A stretch of 8,883 nt of DNA from Bacteroidaceae bacterium (GCA_017633615.1 JAGBPB010000086.1:1-8883); one strand, 5' to 3'. Numbered from the stretch's first letter, positions 1 through 6,994 are shown. Program-made: numbers and translations. The notes: generated from the letters alone by a model not told the origin.

Positions 1-216
1 CATGATGCCGTCGTTGTCGACTTGCAGGTTCAGTTCCTCTTTCTTGAGACCCGGAACAGCGAACTCAAGTTCGTAGTTCTTCTCATTCTCGATTACGTTC
101 AGAGCCGGTACACTGGCTGCGGTGCGGGTAGTGAACCAATCATCATTCATAAAATCGTTGAACAGACTGGGTAACCAATTCTGGTTGTAGTTCTGATTTC
201 TTCTTGCGAGTAACAT
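1..216 (-). CDS. Small heat-shock protein, Hsp20/alpha-crystallin family (partial, C-terminus beyond window)
   Basis: The first 72 codons are present, starting at the ATG at 216-214; the window edge cuts the gene in frame. The product begins MLLARRNQNYNQNWLPSLFN, and from about residue 38 it runs PALNVIENEKNYELEFAVPG followed by LKKEEL. This is the typical entry into the alpha-crystallin domain (the 'PALNV..' and 'PGLKKE' signatures) of bacterial Hsp20 proteins. The family consists of ATP-independent cytoplasmic holdases that bind unfolding proteins in large oligomers. The first 35 residues are the variable N-terminal arm. The start is well supported by an exceptionally strong Shine-Dalgarno (AGGAGGTT) 8 bases before it, which is unusual for this phylum and suggests high expression on demand. 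The rest of the domain and the C-terminal IxI motif lie outside the window, so completeness cannot be judged. Confidence 0.9.
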   Translation of the reverse strand, partial: MLLARRNQNYNQNWLPSLFNDFMNDDWFTTRTAASVPALNVIENEKNYELEFAVPGLKKEELNLQVDNDGIM

Positions 217-222
217 AGTTGT

Positions 223-230
223 AACCTCCT
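223..230 (-). promoter_or_regulatory. Strong Shine-Dalgarno of the Hsp20 gene
   Basis: The minus strand reads AGGAGGTT, with 8 bases between AGGAGG and the ATG. Most other genes in the window have no such element, as is usual in Bacteroidota, so this one stands out and fixes the Hsp20 start. Confidence 0.85.
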
Positions 231-261
231 ATACTTTAAAAATTAAACATTTACTTTCTTG

Positions 262-282
262 AGCCTCCCTTGCGGGCCGGCT
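262..282 (-). other. Possible hairpin in the Hsp20 leader
   Basis: On the minus strand AGCC..CCC-GCAA-GGG..GGCT can fold: a 3-bp CCC/GGG stem closed by a GCAA (GNRA-type) loop, a small internal loop (GG opposite A), then a 4-bp AGCC/GGCT stem. It lies about 45 bases before the start codon and does not pair with the Shine-Dalgarno, so it is not a classic ROSE or fourU thermometer. A role in mRNA stability is possible but unproven. Confidence 0.3.
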
Positions 283-297
283 TCGCAGTATAGAAGA

Positions 298-328
298 CAA
301 ATGTGATGCCAACAAAAAACGTATGACA
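298..328 (-). promoter_or_regulatory. Candidate Hsp20 promoter (Bacteroides type)
   Basis: The minus strand carries CACATTTG at 305-298, a 7 of 8 match to TAnnTTTG. The TTTG of the -33 element would lie 21 bases upstream, inside the loop of the terminator hairpin. A start about 7 bases downstream gives a leader of roughly 75 bases. The -7 box is imperfect, so this is a tentative call. Confidence 0.35.
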
Positions 329-343
329 AAATGTCATACGTTT
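311..343 (-). terminator. Intrinsic terminator of the YihY/BrkB gene
   Basis: Bases 317-328 and 332-343 form a perfect 12-bp inverted repeat (AAACGTATGACA / TGTCATACGTTT) with a 3-base loop. On the minus strand the stem runs directly into a run of six T, starting 23 bases after the stop codon of the YihY-type gene. The stem is AT-rich, but its length and the T-run fit a rho-independent terminator. It separates that gene from Hsp20. Confidence 0.75.
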
Positions 344-365
344 ATGATTATAATCTGACAACCTG

Positions 366-1709
366 TCAAAGGTTGGCCAGCGGAGTGGACCAAATGTCAC
401 CGCTAAGGCTCTTGCGCTCCTGGTCAATCTTAAGCAATGCACCTCGAATATCGCTTTCCAAAGCATGCTCCAGATCGCAGTAACCGGTGTTGTTGATTCT
501 GGAGAGAACATATACAACAGTTATCTTGGTGGGATCAGTTGAGGGTACGTACGCAGGTTCGCGTTCATCGGACTGGAGAACGGTCTCCAGGAGTCCGGCC
601 TCTACCAGCATGTCAAGTGACGAGATGACGTAACGGATAGGTATGTGCAGCTCACTGGCCAGTTCCTTTCGGTTAAGTGCGGGAAGGTGCTTGTCAAACC
701 TCTTGCAGATGCATGACATAACCATAAGGCAGTAGAAATCCTCATGGCGGCGGCTTATCTTATCAGGCTCCTTGAAGTAGTTGAAGTTGTCGTTGTTCTG
801 GCTCACGTATGCCAGTTCACAACCAAACAGGATGATGGCCCATGATATGTTCAGCCAGAAGAGGAACAGCGGCAGAGCGGCAAATCCACCATATATCTGG
901 TTGTAACTTGACAGTGACAACTGACCATTGAGGTAGTACTTGAGTAGGATCTGGAACAGGAAGCCTATTATGAATCCCGGTATAACAGCGTGTCTGAATT
1001 TGACTTTGGTGCTGGGCATGAAGATATAGAACCCGGTGAATATCAGGCCTGAGAGTATGTAAGGCATGGCATCTTTGAGCAGGAACTTTGAGAACTCTCC
1101 AAGTAATTGGAATCCTGCCATTCGTGCTATGAGTTTGTCGGTCAGCACAGAAGTACCGCTCAGGATTATTATGCTTATAGGAAGAAGAATTACTAAAGAG
1201 AAATAGTCTGTTATCTTGCGTCCCATTCCGCGTGCCTGCTTAACGTGCCAGATTGAGTTCAGGTTAGCTTCGATTCCATCGGCCAAGGAATAGACAGAGA
1301 AGAGCAGGAATATAAGGCCGATACCGATGAATGCGCCGCTAGATACGTATTGCATGTATCCGTCAATGAACTGCATCACAGAAGTCAGGGATGAATTGTC
1401 CTCGGCGAAACCCTTCTGGATCAGGCTGGTTACGATGTTCTCAAAACCGAATCCTCGTGCCACTGCGAATATCAGAGCCAGGATAGGAACTATGGCGAAC
1501 AGCGTTGAGTAGGTGAGTGCGGCCGCCTTTGTCATGACTTTGTCGTCAAGGAAGGTGCGAACTGCTATGACAATGACCTTTACGGTTTTGCCGATTGCGC
1601 GGCGTAACGGTCCTTTCTGGTAAAAATCAAATGCCCAGATGTCCTTTGTTACAAATACCTCAAGGCGCTGTATGAACGCCTTCATCTTGCTTTCTTTGTT
1701 CTCTGCCAT
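366..1709 (-). CDS. YihY/BrkB-family inner-membrane protein with C-terminal winged-helix domain
   Basis: A 447-residue protein. The N-terminal 55 residues are cytoplasmic and basic. They are followed by about six hydrophobic segments, near 62-84, 124-144, 168-188, 215-232, 240-258 and 275-302. The stretch KAAALTYSTLFAIVPILALI at 61-80 is the hallmark of the YihY/BrkB (UPF0761) family, and the late segment around GGFAALPLFLFWLNISW also matches it. Old annotations as 'ribonuclease BN' are wrong for this family; its members are polytopic membrane proteins of unclear, possibly transport-related, function. Residues about 320-378 (HEDFYCLMVM..LNRKELASELHIP..SLDMLVEAGLLE) look like a winged helix-turn-helix, a tail common in Bacteroidota members and suggestive of a regulatory or sensing role. 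The start ATG follows a TACATTTG promoter box by about 25 bases, with no Shine-Dalgarno. The gene lies 42 bases after uvrA but probably has its own promoter. Confidence 0.9.
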   Translation of the reverse strand: MAENKESKMKAFIQRLEVFVTKDIWAFDFYQKGPLRRAIGKTVKVIVIAVRTFLDDKVMTKAAALTYSTLFAIVPILALIFAVARGFGFENIVTSLIQKGFAEDNSSLTSVMQFIDGYMQYVSSGAFIGIGLIFLLFSVYSLADGIEANLNSIWHVKQARGMGRKITDYFSLVILLPISIIILSGTSVLTDKLIARMAGFQLLGEFSKFLLKDAMPYILSGLIFTGFYIFMPSTKVKFRHAVIPGFIIGFLFQILLKYYLNGQLSLSSYNQIYGGFAALPLFLFWLNISWAIILFGCELAYVSQNNDNFNYFKEPDKISRRHEDFYCLMVMSCICKRFDKHLPALNRKELASELHIPIRYVISSLDMLVEAGLLETVLQSDEREPAYVPSTDPTKITVVYVLSRINNTGYCDLEHALESDIRGALLKIDQERKSLSGDIWSTPLANL

Positions 1710-1733
1710 AGCAATTAATTGTTAGTCAGGGAA

Positions 1734-1741
1734 CAAATGTA
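1734..1741 (-). promoter_or_regulatory. -7 promoter box of the YihY/BrkB gene
   Basis: The minus strand reads TACATTTG, a full match to TAnnTTTG, 24 bases before the ATG and inside the short gap after uvrA. No convincing TTTG is seen about 20 bases upstream. Read-through from uvrA is also possible, as no terminator separates the two genes. Confidence 0.55.
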
Positions 1742-1751
1742 AATAAAAAAT

Positions 1752-4586
1752 CTATAGCTTGTCCTTCAGGAAGCGGCCAGTGTGGGATTCGGGACAGGCG
1801 GCTACCTGCTCGGGGGTACCGCAGACAACCAGATGACCTCCGCGCTCACCGCCTTCGGGGCCCAGGTCAATAACGTGATCGGCGCACTTTATCACGTCCA
1901 TGTTGTGCTCGATTATGATTACGGTGTGGCCGCGACGTATCAGAGCATCGAATGACTCCAGCAGTTTACGGATATCGTGGAAGTGCAGACCGGTTGTGGG
2001 CTCATCAAATATGAATATGGTGGGCTCGGCCTTTTCAAGACTCAGGAAATAGGCCAGTTTTACGCGCTGGCTCTCACCGCCGGATAGGGTCGATGAAGAC
2101 TGGCCCAGTTTGACGTAACCCAGTCCTACCTGGCGCAGCGGCTCAAGTTTCTTGACAATGCGGCGCTCGGCGGGGTCATCGGCCGAGAAGAACTCGATGG
2201 CCTGGTTTACGGTCATTTCAAGTATCTCCCAGATGTTCTTGCCCTTGTAGGTTACCTCCAGGACGTCGTTCTTGAAACGGCGGCCGTGACAGCTCTCGCA
2301 GACCATCTGGAGGTCCGACATGAACTGCATGGATACGGTTACAACGCCCTCGCCCTTGCACTCTTCGCAGCGTCCGCCCTCCGAGTTGAATGAGAAGTGG
2401 GTGGGACGGTAGCCCATCTGGTGTGACAGCGGCTGGTCAGCAAAGAGTTTGCGGATCTCATCATACGCCTTGACGTAGGTCACGGGATTGGAGCGGGTGG
2501 TCTTGCCTATGGGATCCTGGTCAACAAACTCGACGGACTTTACCATTGACATATCGCCCTCAAGACCCAGACATTCGCCGGGACGCTCGGTTGTTTCGCT
2601 ATAGATATTCTTGAGGTGGCGGTACAGGATATCGCGCACTAAGGTACTCTTGCCTGATCCGCTCACGCCTGTAACAACGGTCATCACGTTGAGCGGGAAC
2701 TTGACGTCAATGCCGTCCAGGTTGTTCTGGCGCGCACCTTTAACAAGAATGTAACTGTTCCACGGGCGACGTGAAGAGGGCACGGGTATGCTCTCGGCGC
2801 CGGTCAGATACTTGACTGTCCAGCTGTCGGTATTGTTCTCAAGCTGGTTTGTGGGGCCTTGATATATTATCTCACCACCGTGACGACCTGCCTCCGGACC
2901 AACGTCAATGATGTAGTCCGATGCACGGATAATCTCCTCATCATGCTCCACAACAACCACAGTATTGCCAATCTGCTGCAGCTGGCGCAGAACCTTTATC
3001 AGCTTCTCGGTATCGCGGCTATGCAAACCGATACTTGGCTCGTCAAGCACGTAGAGCGAACCCATAAGGCTGCTGCCAAGTGATGTAACCAGGTTGATAC
3101 GCTGGCTCTCACCGCCCGACAGAGTTGCGCTGGCACGGTTCAGGGTCAGATAATCCAGACCCACATCAAGCATGAACTGTATGCGGCTGTTTATCTCAAT
3201 GAGCAGGCGCTTGGCGGTCTGCTCCTCATGCTGAGTCAGCTTGAGGTTGTCAAAGAACTTCTTGAGTTCCGATATGGGGAGTTCAACCAGGTCGTTGATT
3301 GAGGTTCCGTTTATGCGAACGTAATCGGCCTCTTTGCGCAAACGCATTCCGTGACACTCGGGGCAGATGGTCTTGCCGCGGTAACGGGCCAGCATAACAC
3401 GGTACTGAATCTTGTACTGGTTCTTGGCCACCATATCAAAGAATGTGTCAATACATGTCTCATCCCAACCGCGCTCATCCTTGCCGCGGCCGCTGCCGTG
3501 CCACAGGTAGTCTTTCTGCTCCTGTGTCAACTGGTAGTAGGGGGTGAATATGGGGAAGTCATGCTCCTGGGCATGCAGGATGAAATCATCCTTCCACTCC
3601 ACCATCTTGTCACCGCGCCAGCAAACAACCGCGCCGTCATAAACGCTCAGCGCACGGTTGGGAATGACCAGTGACTCGTCAATGCCTATTATTCGGCCGA
3701 ATCCCTCGCACTTGGGGCATGCGCCTACGGGCGAGTTGAATGAGAACAGGTTCTCGGTGGGCTCCTCAAACTGGATGCCATCGGCCTCAAACCGGTTGCT
3801 GAAGGTATGGAGAGTGGTATCTTTTGTATCGTAGAAACGGAGCATGCACTGGCCCGATCCCTCAAAGAAGGCGGTCTCAACGGAGTCGGTCAGGCGGCTC
3901 AAAGTCTCTTTGGAATCATCGGTTGTAAGGCGGTCAACCAGCAGGAAAATCTCCTTGGTGCGGGATGAGAGCTCCTTAAGGTGCTTTGCGTCGGCCAACA
4001 GGTCCTCGATTCGGATCATCTCGGCGTTATGCTCAATGCGGGTAAAGCCCTCCTTGAGTGATGTGCGCAGCTGCTCCTCCAGGTTACGGCCGCCGCGAAT
4101 GGGCAGGGGCGCCAGCACGGTAAACCTTACGCCCTTGGGCTGCTTAAGCACAAACTCCACAACATCCTCCACGCTGTGCTTGCGCACCTCCTTGCCGCTT
4201 ACCGGCGATATGGTACGGCCGATGCGGGCAAACAGCAGTTTGAGATACTCGTAAATCTCAGTCTGGGTGCCCACGGTTGAGCGGGGATTGCGGTTGCCGG
4301 AGCGCTGCTCTATGGCGATTGTGGGCGGCAACCCTTCGATGAAATCGCATTCGGGTTTCTTCATGCGGCCAAGGAACTGGCGCGCATATGATGAGAGTGA
4401 CTCCACATAACGGCGCTGGCCCTCGGCATACAGTGTGTCGAAGGCCAGTGAAGACTTGCCTGATCCCGAAAGACCCGTTATGACGGTAAAGGTGTCGCGC
4501 GGAATATCAACCGAAATGTTCTTCAGGTTGTTAACCCTTGCGCCTTTTACCCTTATTGAATTCTCTTCGCTGTTCACCCTTTGCAA
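1752..4586 (-). CDS. uvrA: UvrABC excision nuclease subunit A (ATPase)
   Basis: A 944-residue damage-recognition ATPase of nucleotide excision repair. As a dimer it scans DNA with UvrB and hands over the lesion. Both ABC modules are complete: Walker A at 38-46 (GLSGSGKSS) and 640-648 (GVSGSGKST), signature LSGGESQR at 489-496 and 834-841, and Walker B LYVLDEP at 511-517 and IFIFDEP at 857-863. Zinc-binding cysteine pairs are present at 290/293 with 408/411, and at 740/743 with 763/766. The length is normal for UvrA (about 940), with no frameshift or missing motif. The first codon used here is TTG (4586-4584). A GTG three codons later (4577-4575) is equally possible and would leave a leader of about 14 bases from the predicted transcription start near 4591, whereas TTG would be almost leaderless. 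The gene appears monocistronic or loosely linked to the YihY gene downstream. Confidence 0.97.
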   Translation of the reverse strand: MQRVNSEENSIRVKGARVNNLKNISVDIPRDTFTVITGLSGSGKSSLAFDTLYAEGQRRYVESLSSYARQFLGRMKKPECDFIEGLPPTIAIEQRSGNRNPRSTVGTQTEIYEYLKLLFARIGRTISPVSGKEVRKHSVEDVVEFVLKQPKGVRFTVLAPLPIRGGRNLEEQLRTSLKEGFTRIEHNAEMIRIEDLLADAKHLKELSSRTKEIFLLVDRLTTDDSKETLSRLTDSVETAFFEGSGQCMLRFYDTKDTTLHTFSNRFEADGIQFEEPTENLFSFNSPVGACPKCEGFGRIIGIDESLVIPNRALSVYDGAVVCWRGDKMVEWKDDFILHAQEHDFPIFTPYYQLTQEQKDYLWHGSGRGKDERGWDETCIDTFFDMVAKNQYKIQYRVMLARYRGKTICPECHGMRLRKEADYVRINGTSINDLVELPISELKKFFDNLKLTQHEEQTAKRLLIEINSRIQFMLDVGLDYLTLNRASATLSGGESQRINLVTSLGSSLMGSLYVLDEPSIGLHSRDTEKLIKVLRQLQQIGNTVVVVEHDEEIIRASDYIIDVGPEAGRHGGEIIYQGPTNQLENNTDSWTVKYLTGAESIPVPSSRRPWNSYILVKGARQNNLDGIDVKFPLNVMTVVTGVSGSGKSTLVRDILYRHLKNIYSETTERPGECLGLEGDMSMVKSVEFVDQDPIGKTTRSNPVTYVKAYDEIRKLFADQPLSHQMGYRPTHFSFNSEGGRCEECKGEGVVTVSMQFMSDLQMVCESCHGRRFKNDVLEVTYKGKNIWEILEMTVNQAIEFFSADDPAERRIVKKLEPLRQVGLGYVKLGQSSSTLSGGESQRVKLAYFLSLEKAEPTIFIFDEPTTGLHFHDIRKLLESFDALIRRGHTVIIIEHNMDVIKCADHVIDLGPEGGERGGHLVVCGTPEQVAACPESHTGRFLKDKL

Positions 4587-4597
4587 TTTTTAGACTG

Positions 4598-4605
4598 CAA
4601 AGGTA
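4598..4605 (-). promoter_or_regulatory. -7 promoter box of uvrA
   Basis: The minus strand reads TACCTTTG, a perfect TAnnTTTG, in the 36-base gap between the barrel gene and uvrA. The expected start is near 4591, only about 5 bases before the TTG and 14 before the GTG. The region upstream, where the -33 element should be, has no clear TTTG. No LexA-type operator was recognised. Confidence 0.6.
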
Positions 4606-4622
4606 ATGCTTTTTTTTGCATT

Positions 4623-5456
4623 TTAGAACGCCAGGAAGTTCAGGCGGAGTGTAAGCTGGGGGTAGAGGGGGAATTTTGCCAGATACTCCGATGCGGTCTT
4701 AACCTGATCACCTAACTGCTCGGCGGCATCGGCCATAACAACCTCCTTGTCCTGAAGGTAGAACTTGGCGCCTGTGTAGATCATTGTGCCTAACTCAAAC
4801 TGGAAACCAACGCGCTTGTTGGGGACGCTTCGGCCCAAGCCCAGACCTACGTAATACTTGAGCGGATCAAACTTGTAATCGGCCTGCATGTAACCGCAGC
4901 CGTCCTTCTCAATGACGGGATACTTCTCATTACCTATCTCAAGGGCAATCTCATAACTGTCATCACCGGTCTTCTGGCGAAGTTCCTGCAGTGCAGCCCA
5001 ATCATTCTCGGTGGTGTTACCGTGAATGTTCAGGAATGAGTTCTTGTTTGCAGCGAAGTAGAAACCGCCGGTAAGATAGAAGCTGCTTTTCTCAAACGGA
5101 TACCAGTCAAGCAAGAGCTTTATGTTCTGCAAACCAACCTTCACACCTGCGCTGATGGGAGCCTCATCACCGAACTTGTGCTGGAAATGCATAATAGCGT
5201 CATACTGCTGCTGAGCCTGCTTAAGATCCTTAGTATCGATGCTGAATTCTCCGTTCACAAGATCACCCGACGGCATCCAGTTGTAACCTGCTCTGACTAC
5301 CAGATGCTTCTGGACCGGCATTGCAACTTGAATACCGATTCCGTGAAGACCAGCCTCAACACCAACTCCAAGGTGGCTGAATGCCTCCAGATTGTCCTGG
5401 GCCGATAAGCCTAATGTAAGCAGTGCAACTGCTGATGTAATAAATAGCCTCTTCAT
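4623..5456 (-). CDS. Outer-membrane beta-barrel protein (function unknown)
   Basis: A 277-residue exported protein. Residues 1-20 form a clear signal peptide (MKRLFITSAVALLTLGLSAQ, cleavage probably just before or after the final AQ). The rest alternates amphipathic strands with glycine and aromatic residues (for example SHLGVGVEAGLHGIGIQVAM, SSFYLTGGFYFAA, KYYVGLGLGRS, VGFQFELGTMIYTGAKFYLQ). It ends in ..LTLRLNFLAF, and a C-terminal phenylalanine is typical of barrels inserted by BamA. I count roughly 8 to 10 likely strands. No catalytic motif is visible, and I do not recognise a named family beyond generic Bacteroidales barrel proteins. It starts 12 bases after the stop of the lipoprotein gene with no good promoter box between, so the two are probably co-transcribed and may act together at the outer membrane. 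That partnership is inference. Confidence 0.8.
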   Translation of the reverse strand: MKRLFITSAVALLTLGLSAQDNLEAFSHLGVGVEAGLHGIGIQVAMPVQKHLVVRAGYNWMPSGDLVNGEFSIDTKDLKQAQQQYDAIMHFQHKFGDEAPISAGVKVGLQNIKLLLDWYPFEKSSFYLTGGFYFAANKNSFLNIHGNTTENDWAALQELRQKTGDDSYEIALEIGNEKYPVIEKDGCGYMQADYKFDPLKYYVGLGLGRSVPNKRVGFQFELGTMIYTGAKFYLQDKEVVMADAAEQLGDQVKTASEYLAKFPLYPQLTLRLNFLAF

Positions 5457-5468
5457 ATCAAATTGTAT

Positions 5469-5987
5469 TTAGAAAGTAAATGTTTCAGTTTCAGACGTGA
5501 ATGATGAGATTGCGGCCGATGCATTGCGCATGTAGAACACAATCGTATTGTCATCATTCTCATTATACATGGAGCGCAGTGACTCATTCTTGTCCAGCAT
5601 ATCCTTCTTGGCCGATACGCGATCATCAGGGATAAGCTCACATACTATGCGGATCCACTGGCCGTCCTTGAAGGCGCAGATTTCGGCCTTGGGATTGGCA
5701 ATGAGCTGCTTGTAGACGTTCTTGACCTTACCGGTCTGTATGTAAAGTTTGCCCTCAAAAATCTCGGCTGTGCCGAAGGGGCGAACGTGGGGCTGGTCTC
5801 CGTCAACAGTTGCCAGATAATAGGTTCCTGCTTCCTTGAGGAACTTCTGAGCGCGCAGTGCGTTCTCAGGGTTAGGGGTGGTTTTTGTAATCATAATTCC
5901 GTTGCTTTCAGTACTCTGTTTCTGTGCGTTGTTACCGCATGACAAAACCATCATCGCGGCCACAGCAATCAAGAAATATCTTTTCAT
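5469..5987 (-). CDS. Lipoprotein with pyridoxamine-phosphate-oxidase-like (flavin split-barrel) domain
   Basis: A 172-residue protein in two parts. Residues 1-17 are a lipoprotein signal peptide: basic MKR, a hydrophobic core, and a lipobox ending VLSC, with Cys17 as the predicted lipidation site followed by GNN. Residues about 44-172 match the small PNPOx-like domain: LKEAGTYYLATVDGDQPHVR, PFGTAEI, LYIQTGKVKN, and the tail ending SFTSETETFTF. The Arg69-Pro70-Phe71 and Thr85..Lys87/Lys89 stretches lie where this fold usually binds flavin phosphate. Such proteins commonly bind FMN, heme or F420 and are normally cytoplasmic and about 130-140 residues long, so the export signal is the odd feature. 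An internal ATG at codon 32 could give a cytoplasmic form. No acidic surface-export signal follows the cysteine, so periplasmic anchoring is the simpler guess. It is the first gene of a likely operon with the barrel protein. Flavin binding and substrate are not shown. Confidence 0.85.
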   Translation of the reverse strand: MKRYFLIAVAAMMVLSCGNNAQKQSTESNGIMITKTTPNPENALRAQKFLKEAGTYYLATVDGDQPHVRPFGTAEIFEGKLYIQTGKVKNVYKQLIANPKAEICAFKDGQWIRIVCELIPDDRVSAKKDMLDKNESLRSMYNENDDNTIVFYMRNASAAISSFTSETETFTF

Positions 5988-6006
5988 ATTGTAGGGTTTA
6001 ATATCG

Positions 6007-6014
6007 CAAAGTTA
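6007..6014 (-). promoter_or_regulatory. -7 promoter box of the lipoprotein/barrel operon
   Basis: The minus strand reads TAACTTTG, a perfect TAnnTTTG, 19 bases before the ATG at 5987. It overlaps the TAA stop codon of the kinase gene upstream (6014-6012). No matching TTTG is seen about 20 bases further upstream. Confidence 0.6.
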
Positions 6015-6866
6015 AGATAAATCCTGAGTTATGCGCGCTTTGAAGAATGCCAATATCTCAGGGTTGTCCATATGATGCAGGTAACTGGTGCGTACCAGAT
6101 CCAGTGCAGCGTAGGGGCGGAGTTCACGGTTAAGCGCCTCAACATCCTTTGTGCCGGTATAGGCTACGGCAAAAGCGTTCCAGAAGTCTATCATTTGTTG
6201 CTGGGTCATATGTGTGAGATCCTGCACCTGAGGAATGAAGCTGTCCTCAACCATCATCTTGTAGAGGTGGGCCAGATCCATCATGTAATAGCCCTGTGAC
6301 AGCCAGCCCATATCAATCCAGTAGTACTGTCCACCAGCAAGAATGATATTTCCCGGCTGGAAATCACCGTGCAGGCAGTTTGTCGTATCCGGCATAGCAT
6401 CCACCAGGGCCGATAAGCGCTCACGTTGATTATCATCTACTAACGGTGATGTCTTGAGCGCATCACGCAGAAGCTGTTTCATGGGCACAACATACTCGTT
6501 CGGAGTGATGGGCGTGCTGTGAAGAACCTTACCGTACTCGGCCATCATGGCTGCGTATTCAGGAATGCGGTCGGGGGCATCGGCACACAGACGGGCAAAA
6601 GATTTCTTTCCCTCAATGATCTGGCACAGGTATCCGTGATTCTTTCCGTTACGAACAATCTCAATCATCCTTGGAGTGGGCAAACCCATCTCAAAGGCGG
6701 TCTGGGCGGCATAAAACTCCTGCTCAACTTTCGGGGCACTGCTCAGATCACCGGTGACCAGCTTGAGCATTACGCCGGGATGAGCATCGGACACAAAAGC
6801 CTGTCCGTTAAAGCCTTCACCCACCATCGTCCACTCACTCATTTCAATCTGGGGATACTCTTTCAT
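6012..6866 (-). CDS. Aminoglycoside-phosphotransferase-like small-molecule kinase
   Basis: A 284-residue protein with the APH/choline-kinase fold. The N-lobe has a nucleotide loop at 16-22 (GEGFNGQ) and an ATP lysine at 35 (VMLKLV). The C-lobe has the Brenner catalytic motif HGDFQPGN at 166-173 (Asp168, Asn173) and the metal-binding Asp185 in YYWIDMGW. All key kinase residues are present, so it should be active. Its general style is that of the phosphotransferase family first described as a Fibrobacter paralogous set; real substrates there are unknown, and nothing here argues for antibiotic resistance specifically. The start is the ATG at 6866-6864: an AAAGGA sits just before it, and a perfect promoter box lies at 6898-6891, which rules out the longer frame opening with TTG at 6911. 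The gene is probably monocistronic, and the next gene's promoter overlaps its stop codon. Confidence 0.85.
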   Translation of the reverse strand: MKEYPQIEMSEWTMVGEGFNGQAFVSDAHPGVMLKLVTGDLSSAPKVEQEFYAAQTAFEMGLPTPRMIEIVRNGKNHGYLCQIIEGKKSFARLCADAPDRIPEYAAMMAEYGKVLHSTPITPNEYVVPMKQLLRDALKTSPLVDDNQRERLSALVDAMPDTTNCLHGDFQPGNIILAGGQYYWIDMGWLSQGYYMMDLAHLYKMMVEDSFIPQVQDLTHMTQQQMIDFWNAFAVAYTGTKDVEALNRELRPYAALDLVRTSYLHHMDNPEILAFFKARITQDLS

Positions 6867-6890
6867 AGTCCTTTGAATAGCTATACTTTG

Positions 6891-6898
6891 CAAAGATA
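6891..6898 (-). promoter_or_regulatory. -7 promoter box of the kinase gene
   Basis: The minus strand reads TATCTTTG, a perfect TAnnTTTG, 24 bases before the ATG. The box overlaps a perfect palindrome CTTTGCAAAG (6886-6895). The upstream side is occupied by the GGGACGGTT repeat element beginning at 6907, which would supply the -33 region. Confidence 0.65.
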
Positions 6899-6908
6899 AC
6901 AATCTGAA

Positions 6909-6986
6909 CAATTAGGGACGGTTCTTTTTTGATCAATTCCCGGATAAGGTTCTAATTTGCTTTCATTTTTGAAACGTCCCCAATTG
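6909..6986. repeat. Miniature inverted-repeat element, long copy (GGGACGGTT family)
   Basis: A 78-base element with 16-base imperfect terminal inverted repeats: left arm 6909-6924 (CAATTAGGGACGGTTC) and right arm 6971-6986, whose reverse complement is CAATTGGGGACGTTTC, matching at 14 of 16 positions. The 46-base interior is AT-rich and non-coding. It fills the gap between the RhuM-Fic stop and the kinase promoter. The left 17 bases (6907-6923, AACAATTAGGGACGGTT) recur exactly at 8596-8612. The GGGACGGTT core resembles repeats I associate with REP or IS200-like (Y1-transposase) sequences; that link is from memory and is not shown here. Confidence 0.7.
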
Positions 6987-6994
6987 TATATAGA

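Noticed and set aside
251..517. 88-codon minus-strand frame overlapping the end of the YihY/BrkB gene
   Set aside because: It is out of frame with the conserved protein, runs through the terminator hairpin and has no family features.
366..1709. Annotation of the YihY-type protein as ribonuclease BN
   Set aside because: That name is a historical error for this family; the protein is a polytopic membrane protein without nuclease motifs.
3351..4254. Plus-strand open frames of 107 and 136 codons within uvrA
   Set aside because: They are antisense shadows of a fully intact, highly conserved gene in a GC-rich stretch.
4606..4621. ATGC-T8-GCAT as a terminator of the barrel gene
   Set aside because: The stem has only 4 bp, with the A/T run in the loop and no T-run after it on the minus strand.
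6012..6866. Calling the kinase an aminoglycoside resistance enzyme
   Set aside because: Only the general APH fold is visible; no features point to antibiotic substrates, and the gene lies among core genes.
6867..6911. Fifteen-codon TTG-initiated extension of the kinase (MFRLLSLQSIAIQRT)
   Set aside because: A perfect TAnnTTTG box at 6898-6891 lies inside it, and the ATG at 6866 has AAAGGA just upstream; the extra residues are not part of the kinase fold.
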